From assembly GCF_025403375.1 (NCBI RefSeq), contig NZ_JAMPTM010000010.1, forward strand, positions 1 through 60,902: DNA of 60,902 nucleotides, written 5' to 3'. Each line of letters begins with the position of its first letter. Within the stretch, counting starts at the first letter, position 1. A program made the position numbers and the translations under genes. Source of the DNA: Frankia gtarii. Lineage in GTDB: Bacteria; Actinomycetota; Actinomycetes; Frankiales; Frankiaceae. Below the pieces are notes generated by a model, which saw only the letters and a program-made list of their open reading frames with translations, did no database searches and was not told where the DNA came from. Shown here in pieces: positions 1-7,899 of this stretch.

Positions 1-580
1 CGGCACGGACGGAAGGCGGGCGGCGGCTGGCGGCTGGCGGCTGGGCGGGAAACGCCTGGGCCTGAAGCGGGTTGGGCTGCGGACCGAGGTGCACCGCACC
101 CCACCAGGGCGGCGCCGCCTGACCCAAGCCCACCACGCTGTCGCGACGTGCGGGGCTCGACCTGCGTCTAGGACGGCGGCGCCGCACGTCGCGGCAGGCC
201 GGGACGACCGGCACGCGGCGGTTGCAGCAGGAGGGGAGGACGCCCGGGCGGCCGCGGCGTTTTCAGGCCGACGCCGTCAGGCGAGGTCGGGGCAGCGCCC
301 GGATCCGGCTGGGGCCGGCGGTGCAAGCCGCGTCAGCGGCAGCGACAACAGGACGACGCGAGGATGCCGAAATCGACGACCCGTCGACGAGTCAACATCC
401 GCCGTGGCAGCGGGACGGCGACGGCACAGCCGGCACGAGGGGCGTTGACCTGCCCGTACCGGATTGCGCGCGACTCGCCGACCATGTCTATGAGAATCGT
501 GGGTTTTCCATCGGTTGTCCAACGCGGATCCGCGATCGCACCGATCAGGATTTGCGATCGGTTGGTGTATCGTGCGCCCT
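1..580. other. Left-edge region without a supported gene
   Basis: Several open frames cross this stretch on both strands, but their translations are low-complexity Arg/Ala/Gly-rich sequence typical of out-of-frame high-GC DNA, and none shows a recognisable domain. A short GGCGGCT tandem repeat lies near bases 23-44. The only structure I would keep is the inverted repeat just upstream of the LysR gene, listed separately. A gene end running off the left edge cannot be excluded. Confidence 0.5.
541..561. promoter_or_regulatory. Inverted repeat upstream of LysR gene, candidate operator
   Basis: CCGATC, nine bases, GATCGG: a perfect 6-base inverted repeat ending about 20 bases before the probable GTG start of the LysR gene. 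LysR-type proteins often bind interrupted dyads and repress their own gene. The repeat is seen directly; its function is inferred from position. Confidence 0.35.
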
Positions 581-1435
581 GTGTCCTCCGTGCTCGACAT
601 AAACGCTTTGCGCAGCCTCATCACGATCGCCGACAGCGGCGGCTTCCGGCGGGCCGCGGAGACCCTGTGCGTCTCGCAGTCCGCGGTGAGCCAGCACGTC
701 CGGCGGCTGGAGAAGACGGTCGGGCGCCCGCTGGTCGAGCCGGATGGTCGGGCCACCCGCTTCACCCCCGACGGTGAGCTCCTGCTCGCCGCGGCACGAC
801 GGATCCTCGCCCTGCACGACGGCACGCTCCAGCAGCTCGGCGTCAACGGCCCGGCCCGACCGTCCACGATCACCGTCGGCGCCACCGAGCACGCCGCGGA
901 TCATCTGCTGCCGCTGTGGATGGCGGCGCTGACCACCGGGTTCCCGGATGCGCGGGTGCAGTTCCGGCTCGACCGGGGGGCTCGCCTCACCGAGGCACTC
1001 GACCAGGGCGCGGTCGACGTCGCCGTGCTGATCGGCGCGGCCCGCGCCACCATGTCCCGGCCCGCCGGCGCCCTGCCGCTGGCCTGGTACGCCGCGGCCG
1101 GCTGGACGCCGCCGCCACCGGACCGCCCGCTGCCCCTGGTGGCCATCAACGATCCGTGCACGATCCGCAGCCAGGCGCTGAGCACGCTGGCGCGCGTCGG
1201 GCGCACCGCCTGGGTGGTCGGTGAGGCCGGTCATCTCGCCGGGGTGCTGCAGGCCGCCCGGGCGGGAGTCGGGGTGGCCCTGCTCGCCGATGTCGGCCCG
1301 GTCCCGCCCGGCCTGGTCCGGCGCGACGACCTGCCTGCGGTCGCCCCCGAGCCGTTGCACATCCGGACCCGCCGTGGTGCGCCACCCCAGCTCGCCGAAC
1401 TCATCGGCGACACCGTCATCGCCGCGCTGGCCTGA
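581..1435 (+). CDS. LysR-family transcriptional regulator
   Basis: The N-terminal winged helix-turn-helix is clear: the FRRAAETLCVSQSAVSQHVR stretch matches the LysR pattern in which the second helix reads S-Q-S-A-V-S-Q-H. A substrate-binding-like effector domain follows from about residue 85 to the end. I place the start at the GTG at 581 (VSSVLDINALRSL), because LysR proteins usually begin about five residues before this leucine-rich helix. An in-frame ATG exists at 515 but would add an atypical extension. The length, about 284 residues, is slightly short for the family. The gene stands alone on the plus strand, with no divergently transcribed target visible, so its regulon is unknown. The dyad just upstream could be its own operator. 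Confidence 0.85.
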   Translation: MSSVLDINALRSLITIADSGGFRRAAETLCVSQSAVSQHVRRLEKTVGRPLVEPDGRATRFTPDGELLLAAARRILALHDGTLQQLGVNGPARPSTITVGATEHAADHLLPLWMAALTTGFPDARVQFRLDRGARLTEALDQGAVDVAVLIGAARATMSRPAGALPLAWYAAAGWTPPPPDRPLPLVAINDPCTIRSQALSTLARVGRTAWVVGEAGHLAGVLQAARAGVGVALLADVGPVPPGLVRRDDLPAVAPEPLHIRTRRGAPPQLAELIGDTVIAALA

Positions 1436-1470
1436 CACCACAGCCCGGATCCCGGATCCCGGCTCCGCCC

Positions 1471-1522
1471 GCCTGCCCACCCGTCGCCGCCTGCCCACCC
1501 GTCGCCGCCTGGCACCCGTCGG
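1471..1522 (+). repeat. 18-bp tandem repeat, about 2.9 copies
   Basis: Two exact copies of an 18-base unit beginning GCCTGCCCACCCGTCG lie at 1471-1488 and 1489-1506, followed by a degenerate third copy to 1522. They sit in the short gap between the LysR gene and the GAF-EAL gene. No function is evident. Confidence 0.7.
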
Positions 1523-1570
1523 GGCCGTCCGGCATGACCGCAGGTCACGGCGGGCATACTCGCCGCGGAG

Positions 1571-2917
1571 GTGGTCCGGATGGTGCCCGCGTTGGCGATG
1601 GCCGCCGCTGGGACGGAACTGTCCCAACCGGACATGGTGATCGCGGATCTCCTGGAGATCCTGCGCCGCCAGCTACGCATGGATCTCGCCGCGCTGGCCA
1701 GGGTCGAGGACGAACGCCTGGTCCTGCAGGTGTTGAGCGGGGATGTCGCCGAATTCGGGCTGCACGCGGGCGCGACGGTCGGCCGCCGGGACTCCCTGCT
1801 CGGGCTGGCGCTGGCCGGCGAGCTGCCCGAGATCGTCGCGGACACCCGGGCCGATCCGCGCCTCGCCGGCCACCGCGACGTCAGGGAGCGGGGCATCGGC
1901 TCCTACGTCTCGGCGCCGATCATCGACGGCGAGGGCAGGGTGTACGGCATCCTCTGCTGCATCGGGCACCAGGCCCGACGGGCCAGGCCCGACCGCGACG
2001 GGCGCTTCCTGCGGCTGCTCGCGGCGTTCCTCAGCGACACCGTCCTCGACCTGCATGAGATGTGGGCGCGGCGGCGCCAGATCTGGCAGGAGGTCAGCGA
2101 CCTCATCGACAGCGGCGGCCCCCAGATCATCTACCAGCCGATCTTCCGGCTCGCCGACCAGCGCATCATCGGAGTGGAGGCGCTGTCCCGGTTCCCGGGC
2201 ACGCGTGGCGGGGCGCAACGCTGGTATGCCGACGCGGCCACCGTCGGGCTGAGCACCGAGCTGGAACGACTCGCGATCCGCCGGGCGCTCGCCGTCCTGC
2301 CCGTGCTTCCCCGCGATCTCACCCTGGCCGTCAACGCCTCCCCCACCACCATCTCCGCCGGCCTGCTGGACCTGCTTCCCGACACGGTGGCCGGCCGGCT
2401 CGTCGTCGAGATCACCGAGCACGAGCACATCGGAACCGACAGGCATCTGCTGAGAGCCGTCGAGATGCTGCGCAGCCGGGGTGCGCGGATCGCCATCGAC
2501 GACATCGGCACCGGCTATGCGGGCCTGGAGCAGCTCCTCCACCTGCGCCCGGACATCATCAAGCTGGACTGCGTCATCACCCGGGGCATCGACGCCGACG
2601 CCGCCCGCCGCGCCATCGCGGCCGGCCTGGTCGAGGTCGCCGGCGAGATCGGGGGCAGCGTCGTCGCGGAGGGCATCGAGACTCCGGCGGAGCTGGCCAC
2701 CACCATGGCCGCGGGCATCCTCTACGGTCAGGGCTACCTGCTGGGCCACCCTGGCCCGCCCGCCGGGGCGGCCTGGCTGCAACCCGACGCGCAGCGCGCG
2801 ACTGTCCCCGGCGGCGTGCAGACACCGGCGCCGGCCGACGAGGCCGCCCACCGCGACCCGCCGCCGCGCCGGCCGGACCGCCACGGCCCGCTGTCGCCGG
2901 CCGATGCCCATCGATGA
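1571..2917 (+). CDS. GAF-EAL cyclic-di-GMP phosphodiesterase
   Basis: This predicted cytoplasmic signalling enzyme has an N-terminal GAF-type sensor (about residues 20-165) and an EAL domain (about 180-410). No GGDEF domain or membrane segment is visible. The EAL domain keeps the residues expected of an active cyclic-di-GMP phosphodiesterase: the signature as VEALSRF, an Asn in VNAS, Glu in EITEHE, the Asp pair in IDDIGTGYAGLEQL, Lys in IIKLD, and Glu in VVAEGIET. It should therefore hydrolyse c-di-GMP in response to a ligand or redox state sensed by GAF. The last 40 residues are Pro/Arg-rich and probably disordered. The ORF opens at a GTG at 1571; in-frame GTG and ATG codons shortly downstream leave the exact start uncertain by up to about 20 residues. 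No partner gene is adjacent. Confidence 0.85.
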   Translation: MVRMVPALAMAAAGTELSQPDMVIADLLEILRRQLRMDLAALARVEDERLVLQVLSGDVAEFGLHAGATVGRRDSLLGLALAGELPEIVADTRADPRLAGHRDVRERGIGSYVSAPIIDGEGRVYGILCCIGHQARRARPDRDGRFLRLLAAFLSDTVLDLHEMWARRRQIWQEVSDLIDSGGPQIIYQPIFRLADQRIIGVEALSRFPGTRGGAQRWYADAATVGLSTELERLAIRRALAVLPVLPRDLTLAVNASPTTISAGLLDLLPDTVAGRLVVEITEHEHIGTDRHLLRAVEMLRSRGARIAIDDIGTGYAGLEQLLHLRPDIIKLDCVITRGIDADAARRAIAAGLVEVAGEIGGSVVAEGIETPAELATTMAAGILYGQGYLLGHPGPPAGAAWLQPDAQRATVPGGVQTPAPADEAAHRDPPPRRPDRHGPLSPADAHR

Positions 2918-2982
2918 TCCCGACCCCCGGCGTACCCAGCGGCAGCGCCGCGCCAGCAGCCGCGAACTCATCCTCAGCACCA

Positions 2983-3010
2983 CGGATCACCCCACGGGCG
3001 TGGAGAGGGC
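2983..3010 (-). CRISPR. Degenerate type I-E-like CRISPR repeat, minus orientation
   Basis: Read on the minus strand this 28-base segment carries CTCTCCACGCCCGTGGGG followed by TGATCCG. It matches the plus-strand copy at 3208-3236 at about 24 of 29 positions, with one deleted G. The shared CCAC/GTGG stem and GTGATCCG end are characteristic of type I-E repeats. It is isolated, with no neighbouring repeat in phase and no cas genes in the window, so it looks like a relic. Confidence 0.45.
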
Positions 3011-3207
3011 TGTCGGCCTCGGAGCCGAGACGGGGCCCGTGACAAACTGCAGCCGACGGCCACTGACCGCCCGCGCCGCCACCCGAGCACTCTCAACCAG
3101 CCCTCAAAAAAATGATCACCAAGCTCGCCGGTCCTCATCCGGTCGCCTCGACTCGCCCTCAAATCACAACAGACCCCGGAAGCCCCAGAAAAGACCCGGT
3201 CAGAAAG

Positions 3208-3236
3208 GTGCTCCCCACGCTCGTGGGGGTGATCCG
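3208..3236 (+). CRISPR. Single type I-E-like CRISPR repeat
   Basis: A 29-base segment starting GTGCTCCCCACG and ending GGGGGTGATCCG has the length, the CCCCACG/CGTGGGG hairpin and the 3' GTGATCCG typical of type I-E repeats. No second copy occurs at the expected distance of about 61 bases downstream. It is therefore a lone repeat, preceded by an A-rich stretch that could be a leader remnant. No cas gene is present in the window. Confidence 0.5.
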
Positions 3237-3507
3237 TCGGCATCATCGTCGTCTTCCAACCGACTGCGGCCTGTCAGGTTCAGAGCACGGTGGAGGACCG
3301 CCAGCTTCTCTTGGTCGACCAGACCTTGGAGGGTGACTGACAAGACCATCTGCATGCCGACTCTCCACTCCGACGAACTACGAGACCACTGAAACTCTGC
3401 TCACCAGCGCACGGGGTCGAATGCGAGGCGCTCAACTCAACCTGGGTCGAGGGGTCTGCGTCCACGGTCGTCTGTCGGCTCTGCTCGAGCGCACTGGTCG
3501 TCGTGCG

Positions 3508-4344
3508 TCACCTGATACGGACCACTTCCGGAAGCTGGTATACGGCGAACGGGGCGCCGATGACCGGCCCGGCCACGTTACGGACCGCCGTGCCGGCGGG
3601 CGTTACGCCGACTTCGGTCCCGTAATGCGCGTGGCCGTGCAGGGCCAGTCTCACCTGGCGCCGCTTGCCTGGGACCAGGTTGTGTGGTTGGCCGCCGTCC
3701 ATCTCGTCGTCCGGCGTTCCGGTCGTATGGAGGTCTTCTGCCTTGCGCTCTGCGGAGGACACGGGTTCGCCGTCGATCGCCGCGCCGAGCAGGTGGCTGC
3801 CCAGGAACGGGTACAGCTCCAACGGCTCACCCACAAGGGTGTCCCGGGTGGGAGCGTAATGCGTGAGGGCCACCTGCAGGCCAACGTCAAGCTGCCCCAG
3901 CGCGTCCCGCAACGCCTGCGCGGTCGTCGCGGCATGCCGACCGAACGCCTTCATCTCCTTCTCGCCATGCTCGGCGACCGTGCAGCCAGCGAAACCGCCG
4001 CCGAATCCCTTGACGCCGGCAATCCCGACCTGTCCCCCAGCAGTGTCGACGACCGTTGCGGCCCCCTCCAGCACGGTCACGCCCGCATCTGTCAACATCT
4101 CGGCCAATACCGCTTCTTCGCCGCGATCGTAGTCGTGATTACCGAGAACGGCGATCACCGGCAAATCCAGGCCCCCGAACAGATCGCACACCTCCGCGGC
4201 GGAATCGGTCCCGCCGTCCTGGGTGAGGTCGCCGGCAAGAAGGAGGAGGTCGGCCACCTCGACCGCACGCCGATACACCGGCCGAAGTCGGGCCGCAGCC
4301 CCAGGCCTTGCATGCAGATCTCCGACAGCCGCGATTCGAACCAT
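3508..4344 (-). CDS. Calcineurin-like metallophosphoesterase
   Basis: All five metal and phosphate-binding blocks of the calcineurin-like phosphoesterase superfamily are visible in order: GDLHAR (near residue 8), GDLTQDG (near 40), GNHDYD (near 68), THYAPT (near 162) and HGHAHYG (near 238). The 278-residue protein has no signal peptide or membrane segment, so it should be a soluble dinuclear metal phosphatase or phosphodiesterase. The substrate cannot be read from the sequence. The gene stands alone; its start faces a VWA-domain fragment on the opposite strand about 50 bases away. The ATG at 4344 opens directly into the first beta strand (MVRIAAVGDLH), which supports this start. Confidence 0.9.
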   Translation of the reverse strand: MVRIAAVGDLHARPGAAARLRPVYRRAVEVADLLLLAGDLTQDGGTDSAAEVCDLFGGLDLPVIAVLGNHDYDRGEEAVLAEMLTDAGVTVLEGAATVVDTAGGQVGIAGVKGFGGGFAGCTVAEHGEKEMKAFGRHAATTAQALRDALGQLDVGLQVALTHYAPTRDTLVGEPLELYPFLGSHLLGAAIDGEPVSSAERKAEDLHTTGTPDDEMDGGQPHNLVPGKRRQVRLALHGHAHYGTEVGVTPAGTAVRNVAGPVIGAPFAVYQLPEVVRIR

Positions 4345-4394
4345 AGCCCGATCATCCTTGAAACTCGCCCACGGAACGCTGGATCGGGGCAGAC

Positions 4395-4769
4395 GTGATG
4401 CGGCCGGCGACGCGCCGACGAGCCAGACCCCCGGACCGTCCCGTCGACCGCTTCGCCGAGACGTTCCCGAGCGACGGCACCGATTTCCAGTCCGCGTTGG
4501 ACGCTGCCGCCCGGCTGCTGGAAGCCGAGTACAACGCCACCGGCCGCACCCGCGCTGACATCGTGATCAGCGCCGATGGTGAGGCCGAGCTGGACGACGC
4601 CTGGGTCACGCCTGGCGCGCGCCGCGCCAGGCGTGGGTTCCGGGTCTTCACGGTCACCGACCCCGACGCCGAGGACCCGGCCGACCTGCCCGCGATCTGC
4701 GGCGACGCCCGCCGCATCGAGGACCTGACCGACATCGCCACCACCGCCCGCCTGTTCCGCACCACCTGA
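4395..4769 (+). pseudogene. VWA-domain protein, 5'-truncated remnant
   Basis: From about residue 28 the translation reads like the C-terminal half of an actinobacterial von Willebrand factor A (CoxE-like) protein: TDFQSALDAAARLLEAEY, then RADIVISADGE, then RRIEDLTDIATTARLFRT at the end. Complete members are several hundred residues long with an upstream MIDAS motif, which is absent here. The first 25 residues are unrelated Arg/Pro-rich sequence. It directly abuts the Tn3 transposase remnant on its right, so I read it as a piece left by a rearrangement. Expression as a small protein is possible but unlikely to be functional. Confidence 0.6.
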
Positions 4770-4774
4770 CCGCC

Positions 4775-5139
4775 TGGTGAGCCCGACAAGCTCCCTAATG
4801 CAGCCGGCCAGGGTGACGTCGAGCCGGGTGACGGCCTGCTCGGGCGGGGTGGTGCCGAGCACCCATTCGCCGAAGCGGCGGACGTTCTCGCGCAGGTAGG
4901 GGCTGACGGTGGCCAGGTCGTCGGGTTCGACCACCTGGCCGTCGGCGACGAGCTGGTTGACGACGTTGGTGATGTCCAGCGTGTTCTGGTAGATCACGCA
5001 GGTCGCGACGAGCTCGTTGAACTTGATGATCTTCTCGTGATGGTCGGAGTCGTTGTGGCCGATCAGGTCCCCGCCGAACATCAGCCAGGCGGCGAAGCCG
5101 TGGAAGGCCTCCCACACCCCGCAGAGGAAACGCTCATAG
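4775..5139 (-). pseudogene. tnpA: Tn3-family transposase C-terminal fragment
   Basis: On the minus strand this segment encodes about 120 residues matching the conserved C-terminal part of Tn3-family DDE transposases: GGDLIGHNDSDHHEKIIKFN, FNELVATCVIYQNTLDITNV and LATVSPYLRENVRRFGEWVL are close to the family consensus. Full-length TnpA is about 1000 residues, so only the distal eighth remains and no terminal inverted repeat or resolvase was found. The homology stops abruptly near 5139, where an ArsB-like reading frame begins on the opposite strand. This defines a recombination junction. Confidence 0.8.
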
Positions 5140-6018
5140 CCATCTGTGGTGCTGCTCACCCTGCTGTATATCCGACTCGCTCGAAGAAACGGCCTCGATG
5201 CCGGATTACTCGCCTTCCAGCCGGTCCTGCTGGCCTGCCTCGCATCCAGTGCGCTGCCCATCTCGAACCTGACGAACCTTATTGCCGCGGACACTCTCGA
5301 CCTCGGGATCGAGGATTTCCTCGTCCACCTCGGCCCGGCGTCACTCGCGGCCGTCGTCGTGGGCTGGCTCGGCTACCGGCGCCTGCCCGCGGCCGCGGCC
5401 GCCGCGCCGCCGGTCCACGAGCCGGTGGATCGGCGGACGCTCTACCTGGGCCTTCCTATAGTGATCTTCATTGTCATCGGCTTCACCGTCGGCGACGCGC
5501 TCGAGGTCAAGGCGTGGACCGTCGCGCTGATCGCCGACATCGTGCTGGTGGCCATGACGCGCGACCTGCGCCTGGGGGACGTCCCCTGGGGTGCCGCCGG
5601 CCTCGCCACCGGGCTCGGGCTGGTGGCCACCGCCGCGGCACCACATTTAGGACTGACAAACATCTTCGACGGCCAGGGCTGGGTCGCCCAGCTGCAAACC
5701 GCACTGTTTGCTATCGTGGCGGCAGACACGATCATCAATCTGCCCGCGCTGCTCATCAATCTGCCCGCGCTGCTCATCAGTCTGCCCGGTCTGCATTCCG
5801 GGTCGGAGCACATCTGGCCGCTGTTGTTCGGGGTGAACTTCGGCCCGGTACTTGTTCTCCACGGGGCGCTCGCCGGCCTGCTGTGGCGCAGTACCGCGGC
5901 CCGTTTGGAGGTTCGAGTGAGTCCCTGGGAGTACACGAAAACAGGTGTCCGGGTCGGAACGCCGGCCCTGCTCGTCGGCCTGGCAATCGTCGTCGTGACC
6001 GACGTCCTGGTACATTAG
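5140..6018 (+). pseudogene. ArsB/SLC13-like anion permease, 5'-truncated
   Basis: The translation is a polytopic membrane protein resembling the C-terminal two thirds of arsenite/anion permeases of the ArsB/NhaD group. A hairpin segment near the start reads LPISNLTNLIAADTL, and a second hairpin with the INLPALL motif lies near residue 200; six to eight hydrophobic stretches are visible. Family members are about 420 residues; here about 290 remain. A TAG lies in frame at 5137-5139, exactly where Tn3 homology ends, so the N-terminal part has been lost. The first usable start would be a GTG at 5146. The INLPALL motif is expanded by a 21-bp tandem repeat. Function as a transporter is doubtful. 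Confidence 0.65.
5731..5793 (+). repeat. 21-bp in-frame tandem repeat in the ArsB-like gene
   Basis: Three consecutive 21-base units (5731-5751, 5752-5772, 5773-5793) each encode a seven-residue block of the form I-x-N/S-L-P-x-L. The first two units differ only at their first bases. The repeat lengthens the re-entrant hairpin motif that normally occurs once in ArsB-type permeases. Confidence 0.85.
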
Positions 6019-6024
6019 TCCGGC

Positions 6025-6990
6025 GTGCCGCCCGAGCAGGTTCCGCTGCGACAGGATTCCAGCGTGCCAGCGTCCACTCCGGATCCACTCCACGCACGGT
6101 CGAGCCAAGTACTCGACGTCGTGCTTCTTCCGCCGCCGAGCCTTGCCGCACGCACCGTTCGGGAGAGTCGATCCCTCGCCACACGCATGCGGCGGGCCGG
6201 CAATCCATCCCATTTCCTCCTGGACGGGCCCGATCCGGACGGCGGCCCCGGCACCTGCGCACCCCATGTCTCGATCTTCATGTTCGCGGCCGTCGTGGCG
6301 GACCTGCCCGCGGTGCTGCGCGCCCTGCGCGAGGTGGCCGGTGCCGCCGCGCCGGTGGCCGCCGTCGGCAGCGAGTACGCGCACAATCCGCACGGCGCTC
6401 CCGAGCTCTACTTCGAGCGTTCGCCCGCCTGGTTCGATCTGCAGCGCCGGGTCGTGGCGGCGTTCGAGCCGCTGCGGCGCGGCCGGCAGCGCGAGGTCGA
6501 CCCCGCGGGAACATCCCTCGCCAGGGTGCTCGACGAGCACGGCGCCGCCGGCGCCGCCAGCCGGCGCCAGCTCCTGACCTACGGATACGACGAGATCACC
6601 GACGACACGGATGATCGTTTCCGGCCGCACATAACCCTCGCCTGGCCCCAACGCGCCGAACCGGCGGTGGAGCTGGCGTCCCTGCCCGCAGCCAGCACCG
6701 CGCACGGCATGTTCGACCAGCTGGCCGTCCACGGCATGAGCGCCTGGGGCGCCTGCACGGCGCCGTACGGTGCCGTGCCCCTCACCGGCCCGCGCGGGGC
6801 TCCGCCGCTGTCGCGGAGATCCCCGCGAAGAAACGGCAACCCTGGCCAAGCAGGTGAGCCTGGCCCGCCGCGGCGGGCCAGCTACCGCCGGCTCATGCCA
6901 CCCGGCCGGTCCCCCGCGCCGGGCCGGGAACCCCGGGGGTCCCGCCCGTCGCCGGCGCTCACGGGGTCACCACCACGGTGCCCAGCATGA
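6025..6990 (+). CDS. 2H phosphoesterase / 2'-5' RNA ligase-like protein
   Basis: Two H-x-S/T signatures characteristic of the 2H phosphoesterase superfamily are present: PHVSIF with His81 and RPHITLAW with His202, about 120 residues apart as in this fold. Members act on cyclic phosphate or 2',5' bonds in RNA and nucleotides, but the substrate here is unknown. Residues about 30-240 form the domain. The last 80 residues are Pro/Arg-rich, continue past the natural domain end and overlap the stop of the convergent cupredoxin gene by 32 bases, so the functional protein may end in a disordered tail. The GTG at 6025 lies 6 bases after the permease stop, so the two could be co-transcribed. Confidence 0.65.
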   Translation: MPPEQVPLRQDSSVPASTPDPLHARSSQVLDVVLLPPPSLAARTVRESRSLATRMRRAGNPSHFLLDGPDPDGGPGTCAPHVSIFMFAAVVADLPAVLRALREVAGAAAPVAAVGSEYAHNPHGAPELYFERSPAWFDLQRRVVAAFEPLRRGRQREVDPAGTSLARVLDEHGAAGAASRRQLLTYGYDEITDDTDDRFRPHITLAWPQRAEPAVELASLPAASTAHGMFDQLAVHGMSAWGACTAPYGAVPLTGPRGAPPLSRRSPRRNGNPGQAGEPGPPRRASYRRLMPPGRSPAPGREPRGSRPSPALTGSPPRCPA

Positions 6991-7450
6991 ACGGGTGGAT
7001 GGTGCACAGGTAGGCGTACTGACCGGCCTTGGTGAACGTGTACTGGTAGGTCGCCCCCTGGTCGAGGGTCGGCGAGTTCGGACCGGCCCCGCTTTTCGCG
7101 GTGACCGTGTGCGGCTCGGAGTCCTGGTTCGTCCAGGTGACCGTCGTGCCGGCCGGCACCGTGACGGTCGCCGGCGAGAACGCGAAGTTCTGGATTGCCA
7201 CCCTGGTCGTCGACACCGGCTTTCCGGTTGCCGTCGCGCCACCGGTGCCCGGCGCGCCCGTCGCCATCCCGGGCATGCTCGGCATCGGGGTCGGCATCGT
7301 GCCACCGCCCGCCCCGGCCGGTGACGTCGCCGTCGAGGCGGGGGCGTACGCAGGCGCCGCGGCGCCGCCCGACCCGCCGCCGCAGGCCGCAAGGCCGAGG
7401 AGCGCCACCGCCAGAGCGGCGACCGCGAACAGCCTCCGTGGTCGGCGCAT
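6959..7450 (-). CDS. Cupredoxin-domain lipoprotein (blue copper protein)
   Basis: The product is a small secreted electron-transfer or copper-binding protein. An N-terminal lipoprotein signal (MRRPRRLFAV, hydrophobic core, lipobox LAAC with Cys23) is followed by a Gly/Ala/Pro-rich linker containing a Met cluster (MPTPMPSMPGM) and a plastocyanin-like domain from about residue 80. The copper ligands are recognisable: His in SEPHTV, then Cys, His and Met in the YLCTIHPFM loop. I place the start at the ATG at 7450; an ATG six codons upstream is possible. The protein is probably anchored outside the membrane. The Met-rich linker suggests copper handling, while the intact type-1 site suggests electron transfer; I cannot choose between them. 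Confidence 0.85.
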   Translation of the reverse strand: MRRPRRLFAVAALAVALLGLAACGGGSGGAAAPAYAPASTATSPAGAGGGTMPTPMPSMPGMATGAPGTGGATATGKPVSTTRVAIQNFAFSPATVTVPAGTTVTWTNQDSEPHTVTAKSGAGPNSPTLDQGATYQYTFTKAGQYAYLCTIHPFMLGTVVVTP

Positions 7451-7617
7451 TACGGAAGAACACCACATCGGTTAGCTGCCTTTCCGGCCCGTCGTCCGGG
7501 CCAGTGCCCTGGGCCCACCGTGTCGGCGCGTGGACCGCGTCTGTCGTCGCGGTTATCAATAGCCGGGGTGGTTACACGGCCCGGGCGGTCACCCGGTGGC
7601 AAGCGGCGCTCCATGGC

Positions 7618-7655
7618 GGTGTTCACGTGCGGGTGTTCACGTGAGGGTGTTCACC
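7618..7655 (+). repeat. 14-bp spaced tandem repeat of GGTGTTCACGTG
   Basis: GGTGTTCACGTG at 7618-7629 and 7632-7643, and a shorter GGTGTTCACC at 7646-7655, recur every 14 bases. CACGTG is itself a palindrome, so this could be an iterated protein-binding site. It sits just outside the left hairpins of the insertion element, in the upstream region of the cupredoxin gene. Confidence 0.6.
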
Positions 7656-7739
7656 GAGAATTCCGGAGGATGCCCTGGCCGTCAGGCCGGGGAGGAATCC
7701 GGCTCCCCGCGGAGCGGGGCAGGGGTAGGTGATTCGCCG

Positions 7740-7874
7740 TCAGGCGAACCGCCGCGCGAACGCGACGCGTAACAGGTGGATGATTTCCCTGTTTGTGGAA
7801 TAGTCGTCTTCTTTGATGGTTTCGGCGATCTGGGATCGCGGGTAGTCCGGGAATCTCAGAACCTTCTTCTCCAC
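7740..7874 (-). CDS. Putative 44-aa protein divergent from tnpB
   Basis: A short minus-strand frame runs from GTG at 7874 to TGA at 7740-7742, with an in-frame TAA five codons upstream of the GTG. The 44-residue product (starting MEKKVLRFPDYPRSQIA, then ETIKEDDYSTNREIIHLLRV) is charged and probably alpha-helical. Its composition looks like real protein rather than the Arg/Ala-rich antisense noise common here. The stop lies inside the third left-end hairpin. I do not recognise a family. It could be a small accessory protein of the insertion element or a remnant of a passenger gene. Confidence 0.4.
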   Translation of the reverse strand: MEKKVLRFPDYPRSQIAETIKEDDYSTNREIIHLLRVAFARRFA

Positions 7875-7899
7875 GGTCCTGGTGGGTTAGGATCGGTTT

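Larger units (their letters stand above)
2918..3507. other. Intergenic region carrying two CRISPR-like repeats
   Basis: About 590 bases with no convincing gene. The stretch near 3100-3210 is relatively A-rich, and it is flanked by two CRISPR-like repeats in opposite orientations, listed separately. The open frames present translate to patternless sequence. Confidence 0.5.

Noticed and set aside
89-885. Several overlapping frames near the left edge
   Set aside because: Repetitive Arg/Ala/Gly translation, no motif and no credible ribosome-binding site. The frame at 277-885 is antisense to the LysR gene.
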